NCBI GenBank assembly: GCA_017454945.1
Contig: JAFTCA010000055.1
Span: 1 to 34,542, forward strand
Direction of reading: 5' to 3'
DNA: 34,542 nucleotides
Origin: Bacteroidales bacterium
GTDB lineage: Bacteria; Bacteroidota; Bacteroidia; Bacteroidales; WCHB1-69
In this document: one piece after another, positions 24,455 to 32,134 of the stretch
Numbering within the stretch: the first letter of the stretch is position 1
Layout of the letters: every line of letters begins with the position of its first letter
Made by a program: the position numbers and the translations under genes
The notes under the pieces: generated by a model
Told to the model about the DNA's origin: nothing
Seen by the model: the letters and a program-made list of their open reading frames with translations, nothing else
Database searches by the model: none

Positions 24455-25555
24455 ATGAAAAGAATCGGTTTATTATTTACACTGATGAGTTTCGCAGTCT
24501 TGGGTTTCGCACAACCTAAGATTCAATTTGACCAAACCACTCACGATTTTGGCAGCATCAAAGAAGAAGGCGGCAAAGTAACCGGCAGATTCACTTTCAA
24601 GAATGTCGGCGACAGCACCTTGCTGCTTTCCCGTGTTAAACCTGGTTGCGGTTGTACGGCAGCCAACTACACCAAAACCCCTATCGAACCTGGCCAGACG
24701 GGCTTTATAGACGCCACCTACGACCCCTACAATCGTCCTGGCAAGTTCCACAAGAACATTAAAGTCACCACCAACGAGCCTCAGTTCCGTAATCCCGAAA
24801 CGGCCAATGTTCCTCACATCATCTACATCAGAGGTGAGGTCATCAAGCGCCCCCCCACAATTTTCGAGCAAGCCGGTTACACCGTTGGCCGTGGTATGGT
24901 TCGCGTGAAGAATGTTTCCACCAAATTCCAACTCAAGAACACGCAAACCCATCTGGACACTTTCAAACTCAAAAACTTCTGGACTAAAGATGTGAAAATC
25001 GAATACCAGAAACTTCCCGAGTACATCACTGAGACTTACAGAAGCTTCGGTTCCGAACTGAAAGCTGGTGCTGAAGGTATCATCGTTATCAAGTACGACG
25101 CATCAAAACGCAACGCTTTCGGTACGCTGCGCGACAACATTGCGCTCAAAACCAACGACTCATTGGATGCAACAAAGACCTTGTTCTTCAATGTGGAAAT
25201 CCTTGAGGACTTTTCAAAACTCACCAAGAAACAACTCGAAGCAGCTCCCGTACTGGTTATCGACAGCCAAAATGTGAAAATTACCGATGTTCCCAGGAAT
25301 GTGAAGACTCGCAAAGAGTTCAACTTGACCAACAATGGTAAAACCACGTTACTCCTCCGTCAGATAACCACCACAAACTCTTTAACTTACGCTATTCCTA
25401 AGATGGAAATCGAACCTGGCGAAACCGTAAAATTGACGGCTACCTATGATTCGAGAAACCGCAAGGGTGTTCAGAGAGCGTTGATTAACATCATCTGCAA
25501 CGATCCCAAGAACTCAACAGCTACCATCGAGCTGATGTTACACATCTTACCGTAA
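24455..25555 (+). CDS. DUF1573 exported protein, 366 aa
   Basis: A Sec signal peptide (ending VLGFAQ) is followed by a DUF1573 domain at about residues 20-125 (FDQTTHDFGSIKEEGG, LLLSRVKPGCGCT, IKVTTNE) and further immunoglobulin-like beta repeats. A second copy of the motif is at about 300-366 (TLLLRQITTT, IEPGETVKLTATYDS). DUF1573 domains are frequent in Bacteroidetes periplasmic or surface proteins; their role is not established. The start at 24455 is chosen because the signal peptide begins there; the frame opens 14 codons earlier. Its last 9 bp overlap the 3' end of rsgA on the opposite strand. Confidence 0.87.
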   Translation: MKRIGLLFTLMSFAVLGFAQPKIQFDQTTHDFGSIKEEGGKVTGRFTFKNVGDSTLLLSRVKPGCGCTAANYTKTPIEPGQTGFIDATYDPYNRPGKFHKNIKVTTNEPQFRNPETANVPHIIYIRGEVIKRPPTIFEQAGYTVGRGMVRVKNVSTKFQLKNTQTHLDTFKLKNFWTKDVKIEYQKLPEYITETYRSFGSELKAGAEGIIVIKYDASKRNAFGTLRDNIALKTNDSLDATKTLFFNVEILEDFSKLTKKQLEAAPVLVIDSQNVKITDVPRNVKTRKEFNLTNNGKTTLLLRQITTTNSLTYAIPKMEIEPGETVKLTATYDSRNRKGVQRALINIICNDPKNSTATIELMLHILP

Positions 25556-26482
25556 TTTCCAATCTTCAATTTGGATATCCTTATCTTGCAAGAGCGCAAG
25601 ATAGTTAGCATAGCGCGAGGCGGGAATTTTTCCCGCCTCGACTGCTTTTATGACGGCACAATCAGGCTCGTGCACGTGCAGACAGTTGTCGAAGCGGCAA
25701 CTGTTGTTGTATTGTCTAATTTCGGGGAAATAATCACGAATTTCCTCTTTCGAATATTGTATCAGGCCGAACTCTTTCAAGCCGGGCGTATCAATGATAT
25801 AACCGCCATTTTGCAAGGGATACATCTGTGCAAAAGTGGTGGTGTGCTTGCCTTTCTTATGCACCCCTGATATCTCCCCTATTTTCACTTGCAATGAAGG
25901 ATCGATACAGTTGACCAGCGCCGACTTGCCCACGCCCGAGTGGCCACTGAAAAGCGACACTTTTCCACTCATCAGAGCATACATCTCCTTTATACCCTCA
26001 CCTGTAACCGTTGAGGTGCGCAAAGTAGCGTAACCAACACTGCGATAGATATTTTCAATCTCGTCCACCCTGGCCAATTCATCGGGGGCATAGAGGTCCA
26101 TTTTATTGAAAACGAGGCACACAGGAATGCGGAAACCTTCGGCTGTCAACAGAAACCTGTCGATGAAACCGAGCGATGTCTGCGGATTCTTGAGGGTAAC
26201 TACCAGGAAGGCCATGTCGATGTTGGCAGCAATGAGATGGCTGATCTTGGAAAGCTTGGTCGATTTGCGGTCGATATAGTTTTTACGTTGCTCAATATCA
26301 GTAATGTAGCCATTGCCATCCTGTTCTATCAAGAAGGTCACATGGTCGCCAACCACCACAGGATTGGTGTTTTTGATGCCCTTGATGCGGAACTGGCCAC
26401 GCAGTCGGCAAGGCACAATCGTACCTTCATCGGTGCGAACCTCGTACCAACTGCCCGTAGATTTGACTACAAGACCTCTCAT
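25547..26482 (-). CDS. rsgA: Ribosome small-subunit-dependent GTPase A, 311 aa
   Basis: RsgA checks late maturation of the 30S subunit and hydrolyses GTP to leave it. An N-terminal OB fold (about 1-70) is followed by a circularly permuted GTPase: G4 NKMD at 127-130 precedes the P-loop GHSGVGKS at 180-187 and G3 DTPG at 231-234. The zinc site is complete: Cys262, Cys267, His269, Cys275. Length is normal. Its start lies 9 bp after the stop of methylmalonyl-CoA epimerase, so the two are cotranscribed. An 11-bp perfect hairpin (25616-25640) lies inside the last quarter of the coding sequence. Confidence 0.96.
   Translation of the reverse strand: MRGLVVKSTGSWYEVRTDEGTIVPCRLRGQFRIKGIKNTNPVVVGDHVTFLIEQDGNGYITDIEQRKNYIDRKSTKLSKISHLIAANIDMAFLVVTLKNPQTSLGFIDRFLLTAEGFRIPVCLVFNKMDLYAPDELARVDEIENIYRSVGYATLRTSTVTGEGIKEMYALMSGKVSLFSGHSGVGKSALVNCIDPSLQVKIGEISGVHKKGKHTTTFAQMYPLQNGGYIIDTPGLKEFGLIQYSKEEIRDYFPEIRQYNNSCRFDNCLHVHEPDCAVIKAVEAGKIPASRYANYLALLQDKDIQIEDWKLR
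25616..25640. other. 11-bp GC-rich hairpin inside rsgA
   Basis: Perfect arms CGAGGCGGGAA (25616-25626) and TTCCCGCCTCG (25630-25640) with a 3-base loop. It lies 60 bp beyond the stop of the convergent DUF1573 gene, so it could stop or stabilise that transcript. No T-run follows on either side. Confidence 0.5.
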
Positions 26483-26491
26483 ATTGTCGTT

Positions 26492-26893
26492 TTATTCAGT
26501 GCACAGTTCGGTCAGCACCGAGCAGGTTGACTTGGGATGCAAGAAGGCGATCTTAAGTCCTTCGGCACCTTTGCGGGGCGCTTTGTCGATCAGGCGAACG
26601 CCTTTCTCTTCGGCTTCGTGCAGACAGCAAGCCACGTCATCCACCTTGAAAGCAATGTGATGGATGCCCTCACCGCGTTTCTCGATGAAAGCGGCCACAG
26701 GACTATCTTCTGCGGTCGGCTCTAAAAGTTCAATCTTGGTCTGTCCCACTTTGAAAAAAGCGGTCTTCACTTTCTGGTCGGCCACCTCTTCGATAGAATA
26801 GCACTTGAGGCCTAAAACGTTTTCGTAATAAGGAATAGCTGTCTCCAGACTTTTAACGGCAATGCCGATGTGTTCGATGTGAGAAATGTTCAT
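26492..26893 (-). CDS. mce: Methylmalonyl-CoA epimerase, 133 aa
   Basis: The epimerase interconverts (R)- and (S)-methylmalonyl-CoA in the succinate-propionate route used by many Bacteroidales. It is a single glyoxalase/VOC domain protein with paired beta-alpha-beta-beta-beta modules: [13 protein letters not shown] at the start, [13 protein letters not shown] in the middle and a C-terminal Glu in SVLTELCTE. The His and Glu in these motifs are the expected metal ligands. Length fits the family. rsgA follows after 9 bp; the carboxyltransferase and mutase genes are not in the window. Confidence 0.93.
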   Translation of the reverse strand: MNISHIEHIGIAVKSLETAIPYYENVLGLKCYSIEEVADQKVKTAFFKVGQTKIELLEPTAEDSPVAAFIEKRGEGIHHIAFKVDDVACCLHEAEEKGVRLIDKAPRKGAEGLKIAFLHPKSTCSVLTELCTE

Positions 26894-26992
26894 TATGTTA
26901 AGGGTTTAGTTGTTTAACTGTTTAAATGTTGAAGTGAGTAGTGAAGAGTGAGAAGTGATGAATTTGTTCTTTGTTCTTTGAATTCTGAATTT
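26894..26992. repeat. Heptamer-rich spacer between the HAD gene and mce
   Basis: Contains four contiguous GAAGTGA-type units (26931-26958), then TTGTTCT- and AATTCTG-type units up to the HAD gene's end. No promoter box for mce was recognised. Confidence 0.65.
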
Positions 26993-27868
26993 TTATTTTC
27001 CATTCAGGATTTGCTGCTTGATTTTCGCCAGTTCGTGTTCGGAGGCTATTTTATCGATCACTTTCTTGATGACCGTGTCCAGTTCGCTGCCTTCGGTATA
27101 GTTGGCGGGAGCGATATAGTCGGCACGGCGGTGTGCAATGAGGTCGAGGCACTGTTCGCGGGGTGTCATGCGGCCGGGACGCGCCTTCAGAATATCGGGA
27201 TTATAGACCGCAATGGTCGTACCACCTTGAAGTTTAACCATTTTCATGGCTGGCACATCAGTTTCCCCGTCACCAATATAGATGATATTGGAAAAGGGAA
27301 CCACCTTCTCTTCTTCCGGCATAATCTTGTTAATGAGCGTATTGTCGTATGAATTATGAATGCCCTTGTTGATACGGAACAGAAACTGTGTTTTGTTGGT
27401 ATAGTTGACAGCCAGCGCAGGCCATTGGGCAACGCCATTCTCATCGTACATAAAGCCCGATGCAAAGATATTGGTGAAATACTTAGCGATGGAGGTGCCG
27501 CTCACAAACTCACGCAAACCCGACGAGATAATGTAGTGTTCCACTTTCAGATTTTTCTCTTCAGCGTAGCGATTAATTCTTTCGAAATAGGTCTCCACTC
27601 CTTGGAAAAAGGTGATGGCATGCCCATATTCGATGAAGTTCTCCTCCTTGATAGGGATATTCTTCTCTTTGGCCTTCTTGAGCATCAGATACATATAGGC
27701 CAGCACTTCGTCCATGTCGTGTTTCTGTGCCTCATCGTTGGCTTCTTGCCAAAAGGCGGCTTTACCCATATTCAAATCGGGAATAAAATCGTGCTCCTGC
27801 ATGTTGCCGGGCGCAAGCGTTCCATCGAAATCGTAGGCAATGGCCACAATGTTTTTTTCTGTTGACAT
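26993..27868 (-). CDS. HAD-superfamily phosphatase, 291 aa
   Basis: HAD motif I is YDFDGTLAP with nucleophile Asp13 and acid/base Asp15. The Ser of motif II is in HYIISSGLREF and motif IV is YIGDGETDVPAM. The insertion between motifs I and II is helical and resembles the cap of phosphoserine-phosphatase-like HADs. No signal peptide is present, so it is a soluble cytoplasmic phosphatase. Substrate is unknown. It lies 37 bp downstream of the symporter gene and upstream of mce, probably in one transcript. The translated end (QQILNGK) runs into repeat sequence. Confidence 0.87.
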   Translation of the reverse strand: MSTEKNIVAIAYDFDGTLAPGNMQEHDFIPDLNMGKAAFWQEANDEAQKHDMDEVLAYMYLMLKKAKEKNIPIKEENFIEYGHAITFFQGVETYFERINRYAEEKNLKVEHYIISSGLREFVSGTSIAKYFTNIFASGFMYDENGVAQWPALAVNYTNKTQFLFRINKGIHNSYDNTLINKIMPEEEKVVPFSNIIYIGDGETDVPAMKMVKLQGGTTIAVYNPDILKARPGRMTPREQCLDLIAHRRADYIAPANYTEGSELDTVIKKVIDKIASEHELAKIKQQILNGK

Positions 27869-27905
27869 CGCAATTATAATTTACAATTAATAATGTACAA
27901 TTGGG

Positions 27906-29549
27906 CTACCAGAAGACTGCGTAAATAACTACCAACAAGATACATACCGTATAGGCGCAGATATTGAAAGTGCGGTCGGTTTTGAAGATGTCGGCGGTGA
28001 GATGGATGGCCTTCTCGTCGTCATCGGTCGGGCAGGTTGAAAGACTTACCAATACGATGATGGCCATAGTGATGATGCAGGTGTAGAACATCTGGTCGAT
28101 GAAGGGCATGTCAATGGGTAAGAACTTGAGTGCCAGTGCCACGGGGATGGAAAGCAACACACCTGTAATAGCGCCTTTGTTGGTGGTCTTCTTCCAGAAG
28201 AGACCAAGGAGGAAAAGTGCCAGAATGCCTGGACTGACGAGTCCTGTGTATTCTTGAATATATTGGAACATTTGTCCCACATTACCCAACAACGGTGCAA
28301 TGAGGCAGGCCACAACCAATGCTACAGCCGCTGTGATTCGTCCCACGGACACCAAATTAACCGGTTTATTACGTTTTTGTTCCATTTTAGGAGCCATGTA
28401 AGGCTTAAAGATATCCATGGTGAAAATGGTTGATACCGAGTTAAGCATAGAAGCCAATGATGAGATGATGGCAGCCACCAGAGCAGCCAGCACCAATCCC
28501 TTTAAACCATTGGGAATGAACGAACTGATGAGCCACGGATAGGCATTGTCATTGTTGAGAGTACCGTCGGCTAAAGTGAAGGCATCGACAGCACCATGCA
28601 TATTTTCGGTGAACATCACGTAGGCGATGATGCCCGGCACACAAACAAGAAATGGGATGATAAGTTTGAGGAAGGCGGCGAATGCCAGACCTTTCTGGGC
28701 TTCGGGCAACGACTTGGCCGCAAAGGCGCGCTGGATAATATACTGATTGAAGCCCCAATAGTAGAGGTTGGCCACCCAGAGACCACCGATGAGCATCATG
28801 ATGCCGGGAAGATTTTGGTACTCGGGGTTATCCTTTGACAGAATCAGGTCAAAGCGATCTCCGGCCACATTGGCCACATGGTTAACGCCTTGCATGATAG
28901 TGCCATCGGGGCTGACATAGTGCAAAGCCACGATAGTGGTGATGATGCCGCCCACTACGAGCAGAACCACCTGTAGCACGTCGGTCCACGCCACAGCCGA
29001 GAGGCCGCCATAGAGCGAGTAGCAAGCCGCAATAATGGCAAAGGCGATGATGGCGGGCACTATCAATGAGCCGTCGCCAGTGCCGATAATCGTGTCAATG
29101 GCCTTACTGCCCAGGAAAAGCACCGATGTAAGGTTCACAAAGATGAAGAGGGCGATCCAGAAAACTGCCAAAATGGTTTTCAATTGTGTGGAAAAACGCC
29201 GTTCCACAAATTCGGGAATCGTATAGATGCCTTGTTTCATAAATACGGGCAGGAAAAACTTCGCCACAATAAGAATAGTCAGCGCGGCCATAAACTCGTA
29301 GGAGGCAACAGCAAAGCCACCAGCGAAACCCGAGCCCGACATGCCGATGAACTGCTCGGCCGAGATGTTGGCTGCAATCAGCGAAGCGCCAATAGCCCAC
29401 CAAGGCAGTGACTTGCTGGCCAGAAAATAATCCTCAGCGGTCTTCTCCTTGTTGTTCTTTTTGCGCGAAACCCAAAGTCCTAACGCAATGATCACCAACA
29501 AGTAAGCAATTACAATAACAATGTCAATGGTAGTAAAAGCAGGATTCAT
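27906..29549 (-). CDS. Na+/sugar symporter, SSS family (vSGLT-like), 547 aa
   Basis: The protein closely follows the pattern of the Vibrio Na+/galactose symporter: KSLPWWAIGASLIAANISAE with QFIGMSGSGFAGG, then GIYTIPEFVERRF and LTSVLFLGSKA. About 14 membrane helices are visible, with the usual family length. It probably brings in galactose, glucose or a similar hexose with sodium across the inner membrane; sugar specificity cannot be fixed by reading. A -7 box lies 23 bp upstream. It heads the run symporter, HAD phosphatase, mce and rsgA, but only mce-rsgA is tightly spaced. Confidence 0.9.
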   Translation of the reverse strand: MNPAFTTIDIVIVIAYLLVIIALGLWVSRKKNNKEKTAEDYFLASKSLPWWAIGASLIAANISAEQFIGMSGSGFAGGFAVASYEFMAALTILIVAKFFLPVFMKQGIYTIPEFVERRFSTQLKTILAVFWIALFIFVNLTSVLFLGSKAIDTIIGTGDGSLIVPAIIAFAIIAACYSLYGGLSAVAWTDVLQVVLLVVGGIITTIVALHYVSPDGTIMQGVNHVANVAGDRFDLILSKDNPEYQNLPGIMMLIGGLWVANLYYWGFNQYIIQRAFAAKSLPEAQKGLAFAAFLKLIIPFLVCVPGIIAYVMFTENMHGAVDAFTLADGTLNNDNAYPWLISSFIPNGLKGLVLAALVAAIISSLASMLNSVSTIFTMDIFKPYMAPKMEQKRNKPVNLVSVGRITAAVALVVACLIAPLLGNVGQMFQYIQEYTGLVSPGILALFLLGLFWKKTTNKGAITGVLLSIPVALALKFLPIDMPFIDQMFYTCIITMAIIVLVSLSTCPTDDDEKAIHLTADIFKTDRTFNICAYTVCILLVVIYAVFW

Positions 29550-29571
29550 AAATATACAATTTTAGTATGTG

Positions 29572-29579
29572 CAAAAATA
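29572..29579 (-). promoter_or_regulatory. -7 box of the symporter gene
   Basis: TATTTTTG on the minus strand, 22 bases before the ATG at 29549. Confidence 0.5.
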
Positions 29580-29589
29580 AGAAATAATA

Positions 29590-29662
29590 TTGAAATGATG
29601 AAGAAGTGAGCAGTGAGAAGTTAAGGAGTTAAGAAACTAAGGAACTAAGAAACTAAGGAGAA
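29590..29662. repeat. 7/8-bp-period repeat tract upstream of the symporter
   Basis: GAAGTGA, GCAGTGA and GAAGTTA units grade into 8-bp GGAACTAA/AAACTAAG units. There is no coding potential. Confidence 0.65.
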
Positions 29663-29676
29663 GAATAATATTAAAC

Positions 29677-29712
29677 AAAAATCCCGAAAAAATTCTGCAA
29701 TTTCTTCGGGAT
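29677..29712 (-). terminator. Rho-independent terminator of tRNA-Glu
   Basis: On the minus strand, ATCCCGAA (29705-29712) pairs with TTCGGGAT (29681-29688). A second short stem lies inside, and TTTT follows at 29677-29680. It begins 9 bases past the tRNA 3' end. Confidence 0.8.
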
Positions 29713-29720
29713 CAGTTTGG

Positions 29721-29794
29721 TACCGCATGCGGGATTCGAACCCGCGATCCTCAGACTGAGAATCTGATGTCCTGGACCACTAGACGAATGCGGC
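29721..29794 (-). tRNA. tRNA-Glu (anticodon CTC)
   Basis: Acceptor GCCGCAT pairs with ATGCGGT (first pair G-U) and the discriminator is A. The D arm GTC-TAGTGGTCCAG-GAC is Glu-like. Stem TCAGA/TCTGA holds loop TTCTCAG, giving CTC. The T arm is GCGGG-TTCGAAT-CCCGC. CCA is not encoded. It is a single tRNA with its own -7 box and terminator. Confidence 0.93.
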
Positions 29795-29812
29795 GGTTCA
29801 TTTTTACGGCTG

Positions 29813-29820
29813 CAAAAATA
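29813..29820 (-). promoter_or_regulatory. -7 box of tRNA-Glu
   Basis: TATTTTTG on the minus strand, 18 bases before the tRNA 5' end. It lies inside GGCTGCAAAAATAA, which is shared with the tRNA-Leu promoter. Confidence 0.6.
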
Positions 29821-29869
29821 AGAAAAATTTCGGTAGTCTCGTTGTTTTTTTGAAAAAAAAAACAACAGA

Positions 29870-29968
29870 AGAACAAAGATCCAAGAACAAAGAACACCGC
29901 TAACGCGGAAAAACAAAAGTCCAAGAAAAAGGAACAGAGAACCTGTATTTGTTCTTTGCATTTTGTTC
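29870..29968. repeat. Heptamer-rich spacer with inverted CCGCGTTAGCGG copy
   Basis: GAACAAA-type 7-bp units surround an inverted copy of the element at 22761-22778 (here 29891-29908). The spacer lies between tRNA-Glu and the YbaK gene and contains no gene. Confidence 0.65.
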
Positions 29969-29971
29969 TTT

Positions 29972-30433
29972 TCAAATCAAATCCGCATATTGCGCATGGA
30001 CAAACTGCACCAGCTGGTCGGGGGCCAGTTCTACCTGAAACCCCACCCTGCCGGCACTGACAAAAATGCGGTCGCAGAGGGTGGCGCTCTCTTCCACAAA
30101 GGTGGGGAATGGTTTCTTCATGCCCACGGGCGAGCAGCCGCCGTGAATATAGCCTGTGAGCGGCAGCAACTCTTTCTGTTTGATCATCTGGATGTTTTTC
30201 ACGCCAGCGGCTGAGGCCGCCTTTTTCAGGTTGAGCGAGGCACAGACGGGAATCACAAACACGTAATGCTCGCCCGTATTAGCCACCGTGACCAGCGTTT
30301 TAAATACCGACTCGGCCGCCTCGCCCAGCACTTGGGCAATGCTCTCTCCGTCCGTCAGCGTATTGTCGTACTCGTGCGGCGTGAAAGGAATATTGTTTTG
30401 CGTCAACAGACGCATGACGTTTGTTTTTTCCAT
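29972..30433 (-). CDS. ybaK: YbaK/EbsC-type Cys-tRNA(Pro) deacylase, 153 aa
   Basis: YbaK hydrolyses cysteine wrongly attached to tRNA-Pro. The editing-domain signatures are FVIPVCASLNLKKAASAAGV with the conserved Lys, GYIHGGCSPVGMKK, and a final VSAGRVGFQVELAPDQL. Length is typical when the ATG at 30433 is used. The open frame continues 14 codons upstream into a segment that does not resemble the family, so the inner start is preferred. It lies 25 bp after the barrel-protein gene and may be cotranscribed with it. Confidence 0.92.
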   Translation of the reverse strand: MEKTNVMRLLTQNNIPFTPHEYDNTLTDGESIAQVLGEAAESVFKTLVTVANTGEHYVFVIPVCASLNLKKAASAAGVKNIQMIKQKELLPLTGYIHGGCSPVGMKKPFPTFVEESATLCDRIFVSAGRVGFQVELAPDQLVQFVHAQYADLI

Positions 30434-30458
30434 ATTTACAAAACTATAAATCAATACA

Positions 30459-30998
30459 TTAAAACTTATGTTCATAGCTGATTTTAAGGACAGCAGATCC
30501 CCGAGGCATCATCGGTCCAACTTTATCAAAATCAGATCCCACAGTAAAATGCACACCCAAATTCAAGCCATCTTGCATAGTCAAAGGAATACGCCCTCCT
30601 AGTCCCAATGTTGCAGCAAGATATAAAAACGGTTTTTCTTCATGAAACAGTTGCACACCAACATTTAATCCTCCTCGAAAATAAAAGTGACGAATATGAT
30701 ACTCCATTTCAACAGGAATATATAAACAATGAAGCACTTCGTCACCATCACCTAAACCTATAATTGATTCGTATTTAATGCCAGTTGCCACTCCTGCGTG
30801 TTCGTTATAATTATACTGCATCCCGATCCCAGCCATCACAGTGCCCAATGGATATATAAAAATCACATTCACCCCTCCTGCTACATCGGCAGTAATTAAA
30901 TAGTGTTTCTCAAAAGTGGAATCCGGAACAGATTTCTGCGCTTGCAGTCCGTACAGTCCACCAATGAGAAATAGGACTATCAAAAAAAATTTTTTCAT
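30459..30998 (-). CDS. Small outer-membrane beta-barrel protein, 179 aa
   Basis: No specific family is recognised. A signal peptide (core FFLIVLFLIGGLYGL, ending QAQ) is followed by alternating amphipathic strands rich in Gly and aromatics (VIFIYPLGTVMAGIGMQYNY, HIRHFYFRGGLNVGVQLF). The C terminus is a terminal Phe in SYEHKF, as is common in outer-membrane barrels. The start at 30998 is chosen because the signal peptide begins there and a TATCTTTG box lies at 31021-31028, inside the longer open frame that reaches 31112. The gene is AT-rich compared with its neighbours. Confidence 0.8.
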   Translation of the reverse strand: MKKFFLIVLFLIGGLYGLQAQKSVPDSTFEKHYLITADVAGGVNVIFIYPLGTVMAGIGMQYNYNEHAGVATGIKYESIIGLGDGDEVLHCLYIPVEMEYHIRHFYFRGGLNVGVQLFHEEKPFLYLAATLGLGGRIPLTMQDGLNLGVHFTVGSDFDKVGPMMPRGSAVLKISYEHKF

Positions 30999-31020
30999 AA
31001 GTGTCGTTTTTATCAAATCA

Positions 31021-31028
31021 CAAAGATA
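31021..31028 (-). promoter_or_regulatory. -7 box of the barrel-protein gene
   Basis: TATCTTTG on the minus strand, 22 bases before the chosen ATG at 30998. It makes the longer frame untranslatable at its 5' end. Confidence 0.5.
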
Positions 31029-31167
31029 AAAAATTTTGGTAATTATATTGGGGATTATATACTTGTATATAAATCCCAATTTTTTCCATATCAACTTTTG
31101 TATTATCAGCAAGTTCTACAGGCCAAGTAAAAACCCGCAGACAAAGTGGATTTTCATAGATGGGAAC

Positions 31168-31197
31168 TTGTAAAACCCCTTTTTTCCCTTATCTTTG
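31168..31197 (+). promoter_or_regulatory. Complete Bacteroidetes promoter of the BASS-like transporter
   Basis: TTG at 31168-31170, a 19-base spacer, then TATCTTTG at 31190-31197. This is the best full match to the -33/-7 pattern in the window, and lies 34 bases from the ATG. Confidence 0.7.
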
Positions 31198-31231
31198 CAC
31201 ACGAAAAAAACCGACAGATTGAATTTGTAAC

Positions 31232-32134
31232 ATGCAGAAATACAGAAGTTTCATATTGCCCATTGCCATCACCATCGGTCTGTTTTTCCATCATTATATT
31301 GCATTTTTAACCCCTGCGGTCCCCTACCTTATCTTTAGCATACTCTTTTTCAATTTCACCGCTTTGGACTTTAGCAAGCTGAAATTCAGCATGATGGATG
31401 TCTGGCTGGTACTGTTCCAAGTGGTGGTGAGCATTAGCTGCTATGCGCTTATCAGTCCGCTGAACGAGGTGGTGGCACAGGGCGTGCTGATTGGCGTGCT
31501 TTGTCCCGTGGCAGCGGCTGTTGTGGTCATCTCGTGCATGTTAGGAGCTAACAGAGAGCGCATTACGACTTACACGCTGGTAGGCAACGCCATGGTGGCC
31601 ATTGTGGCGCCCATCTACTTCTCGTTTATCGGCACCCATGTTGACATGCCCTTTTTCACCTCGCTGCTGCTCATTTTCTCTAAGATATTCCCTATCATTG
31701 TGTTACCAATGATTTTAGCGATTATTACGCAAAAGTTCATGCCTAAGGTTAACGGCTTTTTTGTGCGCTACGGGTTCCTTTCCTTCTATTTGTGGGCCAT
31801 GGCGCTGACCGTCACCATCGGACAAACCATCGATTTCATCTTTTTGCACGGTCAAGGCAACACGCACATCATCCTTTGGCTGTCGGCAGCCTCCTTGATT
31901 GCGTGCGTCATCCAATTCGCCTTTGGCAAGAAAGTGGGCCAAAAATATGGAGACAAAATAGCTGGCGGACAAGCTCTTGGACAACGCAACACGGCGCTGG
32001 CCATTTGGATGTCGTACACTTACCTTGACCCGCTGGCGTCGATATTTCCGGCCACCTACTCCATCTGGCAAAATCTGTACAACAGTTATCAGTTGTGGCA
32101 GCACGACCGCGCTGCAAAGTCTGAAAAACACTAA
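31232..32134 (+). CDS. BASS-like (bile acid:sodium symporter family) transporter, 300 aa
   Basis: Nine or ten hydrophobic helices fill the protein. The late segment GQRNTALAIWMSYTYLDP, which follows a polar GKKVGQKYGD loop, resembles the second half of BASS-family symporters. The early GVLCPVAAAVVVIS matches their inverted-repeat crossover region. It is an inner-membrane protein; substrates in this family include bile acids, keto acids and pantoate, and none can be assigned. Its stop overlaps the stop of the PLP-enzyme gene on the other strand by 4 bp. It is a single gene with a complete promoter. Confidence 0.75.
   Translation: MQKYRSFILPIAITIGLFFHHYIAFLTPAVPYLIFSILFFNFTALDFSKLKFSMMDVWLVLFQVVVSISCYALISPLNEVVAQGVLIGVLCPVAAAVVVISCMLGANRERITTYTLVGNAMVAIVAPIYFSFIGTHVDMPFFTSLLLIFSKIFPIIVLPMILAIITQKFMPKVNGFFVRYGFLSFYLWAMALTVTIGQTIDFIFLHGQGNTHIILWLSAASLIACVIQFAFGKKVGQKYGDKIAGGQALGQRNTALAIWMSYTYLDPLASIFPATYSIWQNLYNSYQLWQHDRAAKSEKH

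Noticed and set aside
29671..29961. Minus-strand open frame over tRNA-Glu and repeats
   Set aside because: It is made of tRNA, terminator and repeat sequence with no protein-like features.
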